A stretch of DNA of 64,000 bases from Sphingomonas montana (GCF_001956315.1 NZ_MOLY01000046.1:1-64000); one strand, 5' to 3'; shown: positions 49,643 to 59,886, counted from the first letter of the stretch. Notes: generated by a model from the sequence alone, not told the origin. Program-made: numbers and translations.

Positions 49643-51430
49643 TCACCGCCGCTCGGCTTCGGCGTAGGTTCCGATCAGATCTCCTGTCGCCACGACATGG
49701 CCTGCGGCTGCGGCAAGAAGCTGGTCGCGGGTCGCGGCAAGCGGCAGGTCGAGCTGCCGGTCCAGCGCCAACAGCTGGAAGTGGTAACGGTGCGCCCGAT
49801 CGCCCTTGGGTGGACGCGGGCCGTACCAGCCGACGGTGCCACGGCTGGTCGCACCTTGCATGATCCCTTCGAGCGAGCCACCGGTCAACCGATCGCGCTC
49901 CTGCAGGCCAGCTGGCAAGCGGGTGGTGCCGGCGGGCACGTTCCAGGCGACCCAGTGGATCACCGGCTTTGCGGCTCCGTCCGGATCCTCCATCACGATC
50001 GCATAGGTCACGGCGCCTGCCACCGACGTCCAGTTCAAGGCGGGTGAGATGCCGAGTCCGTATTCGCTGTGCTCGCGCGGGATTGCGCCGTTCGCCGCGA
50101 AGGCTGCAGCGCTGACCGCGATCGACTGGTCGCCGCGTGCGCGCGTTTCCGGTCGGGCAAGCGCGAGCGGCACGCTGTTGCCGCGCGCAGCCTGCTCCAG
50201 CATCGGTGCCGCCGGGGGGGCCAGTGGTGCCGCCTGACCTGCCGCGCCCTCATGGGCGATCCGGTAGACGATGCCGTTCGCATCGTCGGACAGCAGGATC
50301 GATCCGTCGCGCAGCACGGCTACGCCGCAGGGACGACCGTAATGCCCGGTGCCGTCGCGGCTCATGAAGCCGCTCACGAAGGTTTCGACGCGCAAGGGCT
50401 GCCCTTGTACGTCGTAGCGGATACGCGCTAGTTCGTAGCCGGAAGCCGGCTTGCGGTTCCAGCTGCCACGCAGCGCGACGAAGGCGTCGCCAGCGGCGTC
50501 CGCGCCGAAGCCGCCGCCGGGATGGAACGCCCATTGCATGCCCGCCGAATGCGCGACGTGCATCAGCACAGGGTTGGTCGAGGCCGCCGCCCACTGTGCG
50601 GCGGTGAGCCCACCAGGCGGCTCGTCCTGCGGATTACGCTGGCCGTTCTCGAACACATAGGGCCAGCCGTAGCGGTGTCCGCGCTCAATCCGGTTCACTT
50701 CCTCACGCTGGAGGTCGTTGCCCAGCCAGTCGATCCCCTGGTCCCAGCCCCACAGCTCGCCGGTGCGCGGATGCCAGCCAAAGCCGATGGTGTTGCGCAG
50801 GCCCGAGGCCCACACCTCGCGCTTCTTCCCATCCAGGCTGGCACGGATCAGCGTAGCGTTCTCCTGGCTGGACTCATCACACGCGTTGCAGGTCGAGCCG
50901 GCGCTGATGTAAAGCATGTTGTCCGGCCCTACCGCGAGCGTGCGATTGAGGTGCTGGCCGGCGTCGGGCAGGTCGTCCATCAGCAATTCCACCTGGCCGA
51001 TGCCGCCATCCGGGCGCAGCGGCGCGCGGAACACCTCACGCGCGGTCATGAAATACAGCTGCCCGTCGTGGATGGTGAGGCCGTGCAGGCCCGGACGGTT
51101 GACCACCACGACCGGGGCGCCATCGGCCCGCCCGTCGCCGTTAGCGTCGACCAGGCGGATGATGTCGGCCTCCGACCGGCGGCTGATGTACACCGCGCCG
51201 TTGGGCGCCACCGCGATCATGCGGCTGTTCCCGAGGTTGCTCGCCCAGACGCTGGCGCGATAGCCGCGCGGCAGCTTGAGCGAGGACGCGAAATCCGGGC
51301 TCGGTTTTAACGGCGTCAGCTCGTAGAAATGCGCATGCACCGGCCGCTTGTCGTTGTCCTCCGGGCTGCTCTGGCCGAGCGCAGGCGTCGTGGCGAGGAA
51401 AAACGCGGTAGCGAGCAGGGTGGCCTTCAT
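49643..51430 (-). CDS. PQQ-type sugar dehydrogenase fused to a PEBP domain
   Basis: A 595-residue exported protein. Start 51430 has AAGGAT upstream and gives the signal MKATLLATAFFLATTPALG. Residues 60-410 form a sorbosone/glucose-dehydrogenase-like beta-propeller (LPRGYRASVWASNLGNSRMI, GLRNTIGFGWHPRTGELWGW, GHRYGWPYVFENGQRNPQDE). A CxxC (GSTCNACDE) is present but is not a CxxCH haem site. Residues 445-590 form a YbhB/YbcL phosphatidylethanolamine-binding-protein domain (SPALNWTSVAGAVTYAIVME, HWVAWNVPAGTTRLPAGL, GWYGPRPPKGDRAHRYHFQL). Each part normally exists as a separate protein. Its orientation opposes the small gene at 49173-49496. Substrate unknown. Confidence 0.87.
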   Translation of the reverse strand: MKATLLATAFFLATTPALGQSSPEDNDKRPVHAHFYELTPLKPSPDFASSLKLPRGYRASVWASNLGNSRMIAVAPNGAVYISRRSEADIIRLVDANGDGRADGAPVVVVNRPGLHGLTIHDGQLYFMTAREVFRAPLRPDGGIGQVELLMDDLPDAGQHLNRTLAVGPDNMLYISAGSTCNACDESSQENATLIRASLDGKKREVWASGLRNTIGFGWHPRTGELWGWDQGIDWLGNDLQREEVNRIERGHRYGWPYVFENGQRNPQDEPPGGLTAAQWAAASTNPVLMHVAHSAGMQWAFHPGGGFGADAAGDAFVALRGSWNRKPASGYELARIRYDVQGQPLRVETFVSGFMSRDGTGHYGRPCGVAVLRDGSILLSDDANGIVYRIAHEGAAGQAAPLAPPAAPMLEQAARGNSVPLALARPETRARGDQSIAVSAAAFAANGAIPREHSEYGLGISPALNWTSVAGAVTYAIVMEDPDGAAKPVIHWVAWNVPAGTTRLPAGLQERDRLTGGSLEGIMQGATSRGTVGWYGPRPPKGDRAHRYHFQLLALDRQLDLPLAATRDQLLAAAAGHVVATGDLIGTYAEAERR

Positions 51431-51973
51431 GCGGAGTAATCCTTCTTGGGTCCTGCCAATAATGCGCGAGACACCGTCACGCTCCCGAAGCGTGCGGCCG
51501 ACTGCCGCTTTCACGCTCGCGCCCTGTCTCGCTTGGAACCGGTTTGATTTGGCCAGTTAGGCGGCGAAGGATATGAGGAACGTGCCTGGCCGTTACCAAA
51601 AGGAAGGTCGACGGCTCTTTGCCGCCAGCCGTTGCGAGGCCTGGGACTTCAGCAACACATTTTTACCGTCATCCAATAACCTGAATGGGCGTCTAGTTGT
51701 TGGAAGCTGAAAGGGCGGCGTGGGTGTCGGATTTTGGGTCTTGCTGGCCATGCTGAAATAGCCAGTTCGCAATTCTAACGTCCGACAACGATGCAGGCCG
51801 AATCGATGGAAAATCCGGCCGGATAGAGTTCGTCGAGGGAAATTCGTCTGTTAGCAATCACCTAGTTTCTACTGGCCGCCGCGATCGTCGATCAGCCTCA
51901 TCCTCAATTCTTCATTCTCAGGACCCAAGTGTGTCAGCGGCCGTTTAATGCCTATCACTTCGAGGATTTGACG
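51431..51973. other. Intergenic stretch, no gene supported
   Basis: 543 bp between the fused dehydrogenase gene and the DUF937 gene, divergently arranged. GC is lower than in the flanking genes and the longest frames are short. Both promoters must lie here; no clear palindrome or repeat was noticed. Confidence 0.5.
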
Positions 51974-52501
51974 ATGAACTTGAACGATCTACTGCCGAGT
52001 GGCGGTATCGAAGCGCTCGCAAGCCAGCTGGGAGTGCCACCTGAGCAAGCCCGGCGCGGTGCCGAAGCACTCCTCCCTTCTGTTCTCGGCGGGATGGGGG
52101 ATAACTTGGCTGGCCTTGAAACCCATGTCGACGCACTCGGCGGTGCAGAGCTTACCGAGAATGTCGTCGCCTCCGAACCGACACAGATCGACAGAGGCAA
52201 TCAGCTTCTTGGCGGCATTTTCGGGTCGAAAGACGTGAGCCGTCAGGTTGCGGGCCATGCCGCTGACAGCAGCGGTCTCGACCCGGCGCTTCTGAAGCAG
52301 ATGCTCCCGATCCTTGCCATGCTGGTGGCGGGCCACCTGTCGGGACGCTCCGGTGGGCAGCAGGGCGGCCTGGGCGGCATCCTGGGGTCGGTGCTTGGCG
52401 GACTGGGTGGCGGCGCTGCCGCTGGAGGCGGCGCGCTTGGCGGAGGTCTTGGCGGCGGCCTAGGAGGCATTCTCGGTTCGATACTCGGCGGCCGCCGGTA
52501 A
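51974..52501 (+). CDS. DUF937 / YidB-like protein
   Basis: A 175-residue protein with the DUF937 core (NDLLPSGGIEALASQLGVPP, then QARRGAEALLPSVLGGM and DVSRQVAGHAADSSGLDPAL, LKQMLPILAMLVAGHLSG). The C-terminal third is Gly-rich (GGLGGILGSVLGGLGGGAA and similar repeats). GAGG precedes the ATG at 51974; no signal peptide. YidB-type proteins are of unknown function. It is flanked by gene-free stretches on both sides, so it is probably its own transcription unit. Confidence 0.82.
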   Translation: MNLNDLLPSGGIEALASQLGVPPEQARRGAEALLPSVLGGMGDNLAGLETHVDALGGAELTENVVASEPTQIDRGNQLLGGIFGSKDVSRQVAGHAADSSGLDPALLKQMLPILAMLVAGHLSGRSGGQQGGLGGILGSVLGGLGGGAAAGGGALGGGLGGGLGGILGSILGGRR

Positions 52502-52829
52502 CGCCGCCCCGCGACGGAAGATCAACACTGACGGACGGGGCTGATATGCGCGGGCGGGGTTCACCGGACCCTCGACGCCCTGGCCAGTGATTACCGAGCA
52601 CGGACGCTGACGCTTCCACCCTGGCAGCTACCTGACACGGTCGGATTTAGAAACGCACTGTTTCAGTTGCGTCGTCGCATATGTCCTGAGTTTCGTGACA
52701 AACGGTTATTGTAGGGATGACCACGAAGAAGCGTGCATATGCACTCGTCGAGAATTGTAACAAGCGACGCGCCAACGATGATGGCGCGTCCATTGCTCCC
52801 GGTGCGAAGATTTACGTCGTGCACGCCAC
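52502..52829. other. Gap with hairpin at 52766-52790
   Basis: 328 bp between the DUF937 gene and the aldo/keto reductase. GACGCGCCA-ACGATGA-TGGCGCGTC (52766-52790) is a perfect 9-bp hairpin 40 nt beyond the reductase stop on the minus strand and may terminate it. A 49-codon plus-strand frame from 52717 overlaps the reductase end and is not accepted as a gene. Confidence 0.55.
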
Positions 52830-53888
<1,059 letters not shown>

Positions 53889-53906
53889 TTACCTCAGCCC
53901 CTGCGG

Positions 53907-55001
53907 TTAACGGTCGACCTTGCCGAGCGGACGGTCCGATCCGGCCTCATAGGGTTGCTCGAACGCCGGCGCGCCGTCCTTCAGCCAGCGGTGCCGCTGG
54001 CCGACGCCGAACGCATCGTAGGGATAGCCACCTGCCTCGGGGCGGCTGACGATTTCGAGCGCGGTCGTTGCCTCATCGTCGAGGACCAGATCGGCCGCGC
54101 CGAGATTGTCGCTGAGATGCTCGACCGTTCGTGCGCCGAAAATAGGCGCGGTAACGCCGGCGCGATCCGCCAGCCAGCTAAGTGCCACCTGCGCGGGCGT
54201 CGCACCCATCGCCTCAGCAATGCGGGTTACCGTGTCGATCGTGTCCCAATTCTGGTCGGACTTTGCGGAATCTGCGGACGTCCATTGATACAGAGGCTTC
54301 TCCGATCCTGCCCGCGTGTTCGGGGCTGGCGTGTCGCCGCGCCGATACTTGCCGCTCAAGAATCCACCGGCGAGTGGCGACCAGGGCAGGATGGCGAGAT
54401 CATTATGCCGGGCCGCGGGGAGCACCTCCCATTCGGCGCGTCGTGACAGCAGGCTGTATTGCGGCTGCAGCGACACTGGCACGTGCAGACCCATTGCCTT
54501 GGCCGTCGAGACGATCAGCTGGATCTGCCAGCCCTTGAAGTTGGACAGGCCGACATAGTGGATCTTGCCGGCGCGCACCGCATCATCGAGGAACAGCAGC
54601 GTCTCTTCGACGGGCGTGTGCATGTCCGCTGCATGGAGCTGGTAGAGATCAACCGTCTCGACGCCAAGGCGCTCGAGCGATGCATCGAGCGAGCGGTGCA
54701 GGAAGCGCCGCGACAGCCCAAGGCCATTCTCGTCGGTAGGATCGCCCATCCGCCCCTTTGTCGCGAGGACAACTCGATCGGTCACGTCCTTGGGCCGCGA
54801 GGCAAACCAGCGGCCGATGATCTGCTCCGCGGCGTTGCCGGCATAGACATTGGCGGTGTCGATCAGCGTACCCCCGGCCTCGAGAAAGCCATCGAGGATC
54901 GCAAAGGCATCGTCTTCGGACGTCTCGTCACCGAAATACATCGTGCCGAGCGCCAGGCGGGAGACGACGGTGCCTGTGTTGCCGAGCTTGCGATACTTCA
55001 T
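53907..55001 (-). CDS. Aldo/keto reductase, second
   Basis: A 364-residue aldo/keto reductase. The start at 55001 is fixed by a perfect AAAGGAGGT ribosome-binding site. Tetrad residues are visible in LIDTANVYAGNAAEQIIG, RVVLATKGRMGD and VDLYQLHAADMHTPVEE. C-terminal cofactor region: APIFGARTVEHLSDNLGAAD. It differs clearly from the reductase at 52830-53813 in N- and C-terminal parts, so they are not a recent duplication. It is divergent from the LysR gene at 55117, across 115 bp, a typical arrangement for LysR-controlled detoxification genes. Confidence 0.92.
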   Translation of the reverse strand: MKYRKLGNTGTVVSRLALGTMYFGDETSEDDAFAILDGFLEAGGTLIDTANVYAGNAAEQIIGRWFASRPKDVTDRVVLATKGRMGDPTDENGLGLSRRFLHRSLDASLERLGVETVDLYQLHAADMHTPVEETLLFLDDAVRAGKIHYVGLSNFKGWQIQLIVSTAKAMGLHVPVSLQPQYSLLSRRAEWEVLPAARHNDLAILPWSPLAGGFLSGKYRRGDTPAPNTRAGSEKPLYQWTSADSAKSDQNWDTIDTVTRIAEAMGATPAQVALSWLADRAGVTAPIFGARTVEHLSDNLGAADLVLDDEATTALEIVSRPEAGGYPYDAFGVGQRHRWLKDGAPAFEQPYEAGSDRPLGKVDR

Positions 55002-55116
55002 GGGTGCTACCTCCTTTGGGGCCAAATTGATTCCTACCGCTGCTCGACATGTGGCCTCTGCGCTTCCGCGCGATTAGAGGCGATAATCAGGATGCCCCTA
55101 GAAGGAACGCTTCTGA

Positions 55117-56016
55117 ATGCCCCAAGCCAAGCTCGACGACATTGAGGTGTTGCTGACCGTTGCCCGGGAAGGCAGCTTCACCCGTGCCGCAGCGCTGCTC
55201 GGAGTGTCGCAATCGGCGTTGAGCCAGACGGTACGGACATTGGAGGCGCGGATCGGCATTCGCCTGCTCGATCGCACCACACGCAGCGTCGCGCCGACGG
55301 AAGCAGGAGCACGGCTACTGGAACGGGTCTCGCCCCGTCTCGAAGAGGTTCGAGCCGAGATCGCTGCACTTAGCGCGTTGAAGGAGACGCCCGCCGGCAC
55401 CATTCGCATCACCGCCGACGAGCACGGTGCAAGGACTGTTCTTTGGCCGCGGCTTGTCCCCTTGTTGAAGACCTATCCCGACGTGAACGTAGAGATCGTC
55501 TCGGACTATGGCCTGACCGACATCGTAGCCGAGCGCTACGACGCTGGCGTTCGACTGGGTGAGTTGGTCGCCAAGGATATGATCGCGGTACCGATCGGAC
55601 CCGAACAGCGCATGATCGTCGTCGCGGCGCCAGCGTATCTACAGGACAAGGCGGCTCCAGCAACCCCACAGGATCTTCTGACACACGCTTGCATCAATAT
55701 TCGCCTGCCTACGCACGGCGGCCTGTATGCCTGGGAGTTCGAAAAAGACGGTCACGAGGTCAAGGTACGGGTCGAGGGTCAATGCGTGTTCAACACGCTC
55801 GGGCTGATCGTGGAGGCCTCGCTCGAAGGTCTGGGCCTTGCGTTCGTGCCGCAGGACGCGGCGGAGCCCCATCTGGCAGCAGGAACGCTCCGGACGGTGT
55901 TAGAGGATTGGTGCCCCTCTTATCCCGGTTACCACCTCTTCTACTCCAGCCGCCGACAGCATTCGGCCGCGTTTTCCCTGGTCGTCGACACCCTGCGATA
56001 CCGTGCCGGGCATTGA
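55117..56016 (+). CDS. LysR-type regulator
   Basis: A 299-residue regulator. Winged HTH: DDIEVLLTVAREGSFTRAAA, LGVSQSALSQTVRTLEARIG, LLDRTTRSVAPTEAG. Effector domain: GTIRITADEHGARTVLWPRL onward. The family branch resembles YafC/DsdC-like activators of oxidoreductases. AGAAGGA precedes the ATG. It most likely controls the divergent reductase genes (53907-55001 and perhaps 52830-53813), and possibly the downstream exported cluster. Confidence 0.92.
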   Translation: MPQAKLDDIEVLLTVAREGSFTRAAALLGVSQSALSQTVRTLEARIGIRLLDRTTRSVAPTEAGARLLERVSPRLEEVRAEIAALSALKETPAGTIRITADEHGARTVLWPRLVPLLKTYPDVNVEIVSDYGLTDIVAERYDAGVRLGELVAKDMIAVPIGPEQRMIVVAAPAYLQDKAAPATPQDLLTHACINIRLPTHGGLYAWEFEKDGHEVKVRVEGQCVFNTLGLIVEASLEGLGLAFVPQDAAEPHLAAGTLRTVLEDWCPSYPGYHLFYSSRRQHSAAFSLVVDTLRYRAGH

Positions 56017-56126
56017 TAAGATCTTCTAATAGGACCATGCGGAACTTAGCGTCTAATCCAGAGAGCGCCCCCGGCTTATTGTTGCAGCGCAGTCAGGCGA
56101 CCCGCCAGGATTGTGTCTGACAGCAG

Positions 56127-56867
56127 ATGGGGTCACCAATGCGCGAACCAAATTTTGGACAGTCCAGCAGCGCAGACAGGCAGGAGCTACTGCGAACCGG
56201 AGCATTTGGCTCAGTGCTTGGTGTCATGGCAGCTGTAGGCGCCGCTCCGGCTCTCGCTCAGACAAGCCGCCCGGCAGCCCTCGAGAGTAGCACGCGTCGG
56301 GCACGGGTCAATCCGGCCACGGTGCAGGTCCTTTTCGTCGATCTGCAGACATCACTGGTTGCACAAAGCAAGACGACCCCGCCCCAAACGATCGGGACGG
56401 CAACGGGTGTTCTGGCCAAAGTGGCGCAGATCCTGAAGCTGCCAACCTTGTTCAGCGTGGTCCTGGAAGGTGAAAATCCACCGAAGTTGATCGCCCCCCT
56501 GCTACCCTACAGCAACCCGGCAAACACGTTCCTGCGCAACCCCGCCGGCGCGCTCATGGACCCGGCGACGGTTCAGGCCGTTGCTAGATCGGGCCGGCGC
56601 ACCCTGGTGATCGCGGGATATGTCGCAGAAGTGGCTATCCTCCATGCCGCTCTCGATGCGATCGCAGCAGGCTACACGGTCTATTACGTCGTCGATTGCA
56701 TCGGCAGCCCATCGCCTCGGACGGAAAGCGCCGCCTTTCGCGAGCTCGAACTCGCCGGTGCCGTCCCCACCTCGGTGCTCAGCCTTACGACGCGACTGGC
56801 ACCGGACTTTTCTCAGCCGCCAGGCTCCGAGACCTTCGCCGCACTCAGCCCCATCCTGAAACAATAA
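56127..56867 (+). CDS. Exported isochorismatase-like protein, catalytic Cys missing
   Basis: A 246-residue protein with an export signal (RQELLRTGAFGSVLGVMAA, then PALAQ at residues 41-45; the RQELL start is close to a Tat-type RRxFL). The isochorismatase/cysteine-hydrolase fold is clear: VQVLFVDLQTSL (Asp72), NTFLRNPAGALMDP, RTLVIAGYVAEVAILHAALD. In active family members the GVVTEVCV position is Cys, and here it is Ala170, so the usual nucleophile is absent. ATG at 56139 (MREPNF) is an alternative start with GGGG upstream. Followed 32 nt later by the carboxylesterase gene. Confidence 0.82.
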   Translation: MGSPMREPNFGQSSSADRQELLRTGAFGSVLGVMAAVGAAPALAQTSRPAALESSTRRARVNPATVQVLFVDLQTSLVAQSKTTPPQTIGTATGVLAKVAQILKLPTLFSVVLEGENPPKLIAPLLPYSNPANTFLRNPAGALMDPATVQAVARSGRRTLVIAGYVAEVAILHAALDAIAAGYTVYYVVDCIGSPSPRTESAAFRELELAGAVPTSVLSLTTRLAPDFSQPPGSETFAALSPILKQ

Positions 56868-56899
56868 GCCGGCTTTCCGCCGACCCACGGGGAAAACGA

Positions 56900-58489
56900 A
56901 TGTCTTTGACGACGACCTTGCGGCACACTGTGACCGCTGCCCTTGCCTCGCTGAGCCTTCTTAACGCGGTGCCTGTTGCTGCCCAGTCCGCCCTTGATGT
57001 CGTGTCCGCTCAAGGTCCGCTGTCGGGCGTTGCCAACGATGACCTGCAAAGCTGGCTCGGCATTCCGTTCGCGACGCCGCCTGTAGGCCCCTTGCGCTGG
57101 AAACCGCCCCAGGTGATGAAGCCATGGACCGCAGTTCGGAAGGCGAACACGGTGGCGTCGAGCTGCGCGCAGAACGCCGATCTCGGTGTGTTCGCGCGCG
57201 CCGGCGGCAGCGAGGACTGCCTCTATCTCAACGTGTATCGCAGTGCGGCCGCGGCAGAGCCGGGGCAGAAGTTGCCCGTGTTCGTCTGGATCCACGGCGG
57301 TGCCATGCAGGTGGGCCAGGGGGCGGATTATGATGCGACCAAGATGGCGCTGCGCGGCAAGGCAGTCGTCGTTACGCTCAACTATCGGCTTGGCGTGTTC
57401 GGCTTCTTCGCGCAGAAGGCGCTTGACACCGAAGGGCATCCGTCCGCGAATTACGGGCTGCTGGACCAGCAGGCGGCGCTGCGCTGGATCAAGCAGAACA
57501 TTGCCGCTTTTGGCGGTGATCCTACCAACGTGACGATTGCCGGCGAGTCCTCGGGCGGCAACAGCGTGATGCTCCAGATTGCGTCCCCCTCGGCCGCTGA
57601 CACCTTCCAGCACGCGATCGCCATGAGCGGTGCCGGCGTGATGACGCGGCATCCGGCGTTCGGTGCTCCGCGGCCCCTCGCCGTCGCGCAGGCGCTTGGT
57701 GACAGGCTGGCGAAAGAAGTTGGGTGCGAGCAGGACACCGCTGCCTGTCTGCGTGCACTGCCGGCGAAGCGCCTGCTCGATACCCAAACCGACTACCTCC
57801 TCAACGAAGCGATCATCGATGGCACCGTGGTGCCAATGCATCCGTCGGATGCTTACCGAAGAGGGCGGATCAACCATGTCACGCTGGTCAACGGCAACAC
57901 CCGCGACGAGGCCCGCTTTTTCGTGGCGCTTCCCGAGCTCGCCTCGGGCAAGGCAATGACGGCGGCTGATTACCCCGCATGGCTCGAACGCCAATATGGC
58001 GCGGCGCTCGCTTCCAAGGTCGCGCGGGAGTATCCACTCACACGCTACGACAGCGCCAGCGAAGCGTTCGCCGCGGCTGCAACCGACAGCATGTTCGCGT
58101 GCACTGGCCTCGCCCTCAACCGTTCGCTGGCCAACAAGATTCCGGTCTACGCCTATGAGTTCAGCGACGGCACGGCGCCGACCTATGTCGGCCCGACCAC
58201 CTTTCCGCTGCTGGCATCGCACACCTACGAGCTGGCTTACATTTTTCCCGGCTTCCGGGGCGGGGCCGACGTGACCGTAAAGCTCAACCCGCTGCAAGAG
58301 AAACTGTCGGACCAAATGGTCGACTATTTCGCGCACGTCGGCGACCTTCCTTCCCGGACGGAATGGCCACGGTTCGACACCGATCGCGATGACGTGATGA
58401 CCTTCAAGCTTCCGGGTGCCGAGCTGGTGTCCGGCAAGTTCGCAGCCTTTCACCGCTGCGGCTTCTGGGATCGCACGGGCACCTACTGA
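56900..58489 (+). CDS. Type B carboxylesterase, exported
   Basis: A 529-residue esterase of the para-nitrobenzyl-esterase/cholinesterase class. Signal peptide MSLTTTLRHTVTAALASLSL, cleavage after PVAAQ. The fold motifs are present: WLGIPFATPPVGPLRWKPP, EDCLYLNVYR, and WIHGGAMQVGQG oxyanion region. The nucleophile elbow is GESSGGNS with Ser217, the acid in TRDEARFF, and His in SHTYELAYIFPGF. Start at 56900 with GGGGA upstream. The frame stays open upstream but runs into the previous gene. Part of the exported cluster 56127-59187; the substrate is probably an ester-linked secondary metabolite. Confidence 0.93.
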   Translation: MSLTTTLRHTVTAALASLSLLNAVPVAAQSALDVVSAQGPLSGVANDDLQSWLGIPFATPPVGPLRWKPPQVMKPWTAVRKANTVASSCAQNADLGVFARAGGSEDCLYLNVYRSAAAAEPGQKLPVFVWIHGGAMQVGQGADYDATKMALRGKAVVVTLNYRLGVFGFFAQKALDTEGHPSANYGLLDQQAALRWIKQNIAAFGGDPTNVTIAGESSGGNSVMLQIASPSAADTFQHAIAMSGAGVMTRHPAFGAPRPLAVAQALGDRLAKEVGCEQDTAACLRALPAKRLLDTQTDYLLNEAIIDGTVVPMHPSDAYRRGRINHVTLVNGNTRDEARFFVALPELASGKAMTAADYPAWLERQYGAALASKVAREYPLTRYDSASEAFAAAATDSMFACTGLALNRSLANKIPVYAYEFSDGTAPTYVGPTTFPLLASHTYELAYIFPGFRGGADVTVKLNPLQEKLSDQMVDYFAHVGDLPSRTEWPRFDTDRDDVMTFKLPGAELVSGKFAAFHRCGFWDRTGTY

Positions 58490-58528
58490 GCATTTTGGGC
58501 CAGCAGCCACCTTCCGAAAGGATACACG

Positions 58529-58990
58529 ATGAAGTTGTTCGTTCTCGCCGGAGCGCTCGCCGCTCTTTCCACGGCGGCTTTCGCACAGGAGGTCGTTCGT
58601 GCGGGCTCGACCGAGGCAAAGCCTGGTCCGTCAGAAAACTTCACCGGTTCAGTGCGGGTGCGGCTGCTGATTAGCCCGACGGCGCCCGGACAGGCTGGGA
58701 CCGCGCTCGTCGCCTTCCAGCCTGGCGCACGCAGCAACTGGCACACGCATCCTGCGGGTCAAACTTTGTACGTGACCGAAGGCTGCGGTTGGACCCAGGT
58801 CGAGGGCGGCCCGGTCACCCGCATCTGCAGGGGTGACACGATCTACGCTAAGCCAGGCGTCAAGCATTGGCACGGGGGCACGGCAATCACGGCGATGACG
58901 CACCTCGCCATCTCCGAAACCCGAGACGGCAAGAAAGTCGACTGGCTCCAGCCGGTCACGGCCGCGCAATATCGCGGGCCTGCTCGCTGA
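58529..58990 (+). CDS. Exported cupin-domain protein
   Basis: A 153-residue cupin. Signal MKLFVLAGALAALSTAAFA. The metal site is partly visible in ARSNWHTHPAGQTLYVTEG (two His) and GVKHWHGG; the layout resembles the cupin mandelonitrile-lyase/carboxymuconolactone-associated proteins. It is tightly linked to the esterase (39 nt upstream) and the truncated decarboxylase (29 nt downstream), so it is part of the same transcript. Confidence 0.85.
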   Translation: MKLFVLAGALAALSTAAFAQEVVRAGSTEAKPGPSENFTGSVRVRLLISPTAPGQAGTALVAFQPGARSNWHTHPAGQTLYVTEGCGWTQVEGGPVTRICRGDTIYAKPGVKHWHGGTAITAMTHLAISETRDGKKVDWLQPVTAAQYRGPAR

Positions 58991-59019
58991 CATTCCCGCT
59001 CTCGTCCGAAAGGAACATC

Positions 59020-59187
59020 ATGCGCCTCCTGACCCTTGCCGCACTCGCCTTCGGCGCGGCGCCTGCTGCAGCCGAGCAGGTTAAGTCTGTCGCGCCCGAG
59101 CCGATGCGCCGGGTGGCACCCGCTCTGGCCGACTACACCGATCGGCTGCTGTTCGGCGATGTCTGGAAGCGGCCTGGGCTTACATGA
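59020..59187 (+). pseudogene. Truncated carboxymuconolactone decarboxylase family gene
   Basis: 55 codons: signal MRLLTLAALAFGAAPAAAE followed by the family N-terminus VAPALADYTDRLLFGDVWKR and PGLT, then a stop at 59185-59187. In intact relatives the PGLS stretch continues with RDRSLVTVAALIA and the CxxC catalytic region, about 100 residues more. All of that is missing, so the gene is a 5' fragment, cut at about 59180. The unrelated small gene begins 12 nt later. Confidence 0.7.
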
Positions 59188-59199
59188 TATGGTCTGCCG

Positions 59200-59586
59200 A
59201 TGATGTCGCGCCGTTCATTTATTATTTTGCCCGCTACGCTCGCGTGGCTGTTGAGCGCATCCCCGGCATGGACCCATTCCAGTCCGGTCACCCCCACCGT
59301 GTCCGAAATGGAAACATTCGTACGGAGCGAGTGGCCGTACTTCAGCAATCGCATTCGAACCGGGGACGCACTGGCTGTAAAGCCCAAACGGCTGACAAAC
59401 GTGCCGCACACCCTTTGCCAGCCGGGATACGACGGACGCTTCTTCGAATGCGCTACTCTCGTAGTTTACGAGCTACCCAGCGGTCGCTCTCGCAGCTCGC
59501 TTGTTCGGCATGAGGTGGAGCGAGACGGGGAGGGCATGTTGCATACTGCAATCGTAATCAGCGAGCGGCCGACCCAGTTAAAGTAG
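59200..59586 (+). CDS. Small secreted protein, unknown
   Basis: A 128-residue protein with signal peptide MMSRRSFIILPATLAWLLSA. The mature part has two Cys (TLCQPGYD and FECATLVVY) and ends ISERPTQLK. Two consecutive ATGs (59200, 59203) are possible starts; no strong Shine-Dalgarno. Not recognised. It begins right after the break in the decarboxylase gene, so it may have arrived with the event that truncated it. Confidence 0.5.
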   Translation: MMSRRSFIILPATLAWLLSASPAWTHSSPVTPTVSEMETFVRSEWPYFSNRIRTGDALAVKPKRLTNVPHTLCQPGYDGRFFECATLVVYELPSGRSRSSLVRHEVERDGEGMLHTAIVISERPTQLK

Positions 59587-59886
59587 GGTCTCGCTGGTCG
59601 GATACTTCGCCATGATGTAAAACTTGAATTGTGCATCATGATCGCAAAAAAATGGTGAAAGCTGGCCATGCCCGTTAAGTCGAAGTCACTGCACGAAAGT
59701 GAGCTTTGCGTACGCGCTTAAGTCGGAAAAGCATCTCTGATTATACAAACTGCGCAGACAAGGTTATGTTAATAATTAACTCGATCTATCAGAAAAGTTC
59801 TTGGATCTAAAACCTATCGTTCTATCTGGCGAAGGTTTAACTCTCAAGCGTCGCTCGATTTAAACATATCGATATAGTGCCATATA
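59587..59886. other. AT-rich intergenic patch
   Basis: About 300 bp with base composition far lower in GC than the surrounding genes (long runs such as TTAATAATTAACTCG and ATTTAAACATATCG). No gene, no clear hairpin. It lies beyond the 3' end of the GH43 gene and may be a foreign or insertion-prone segment. Confidence 0.5.
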
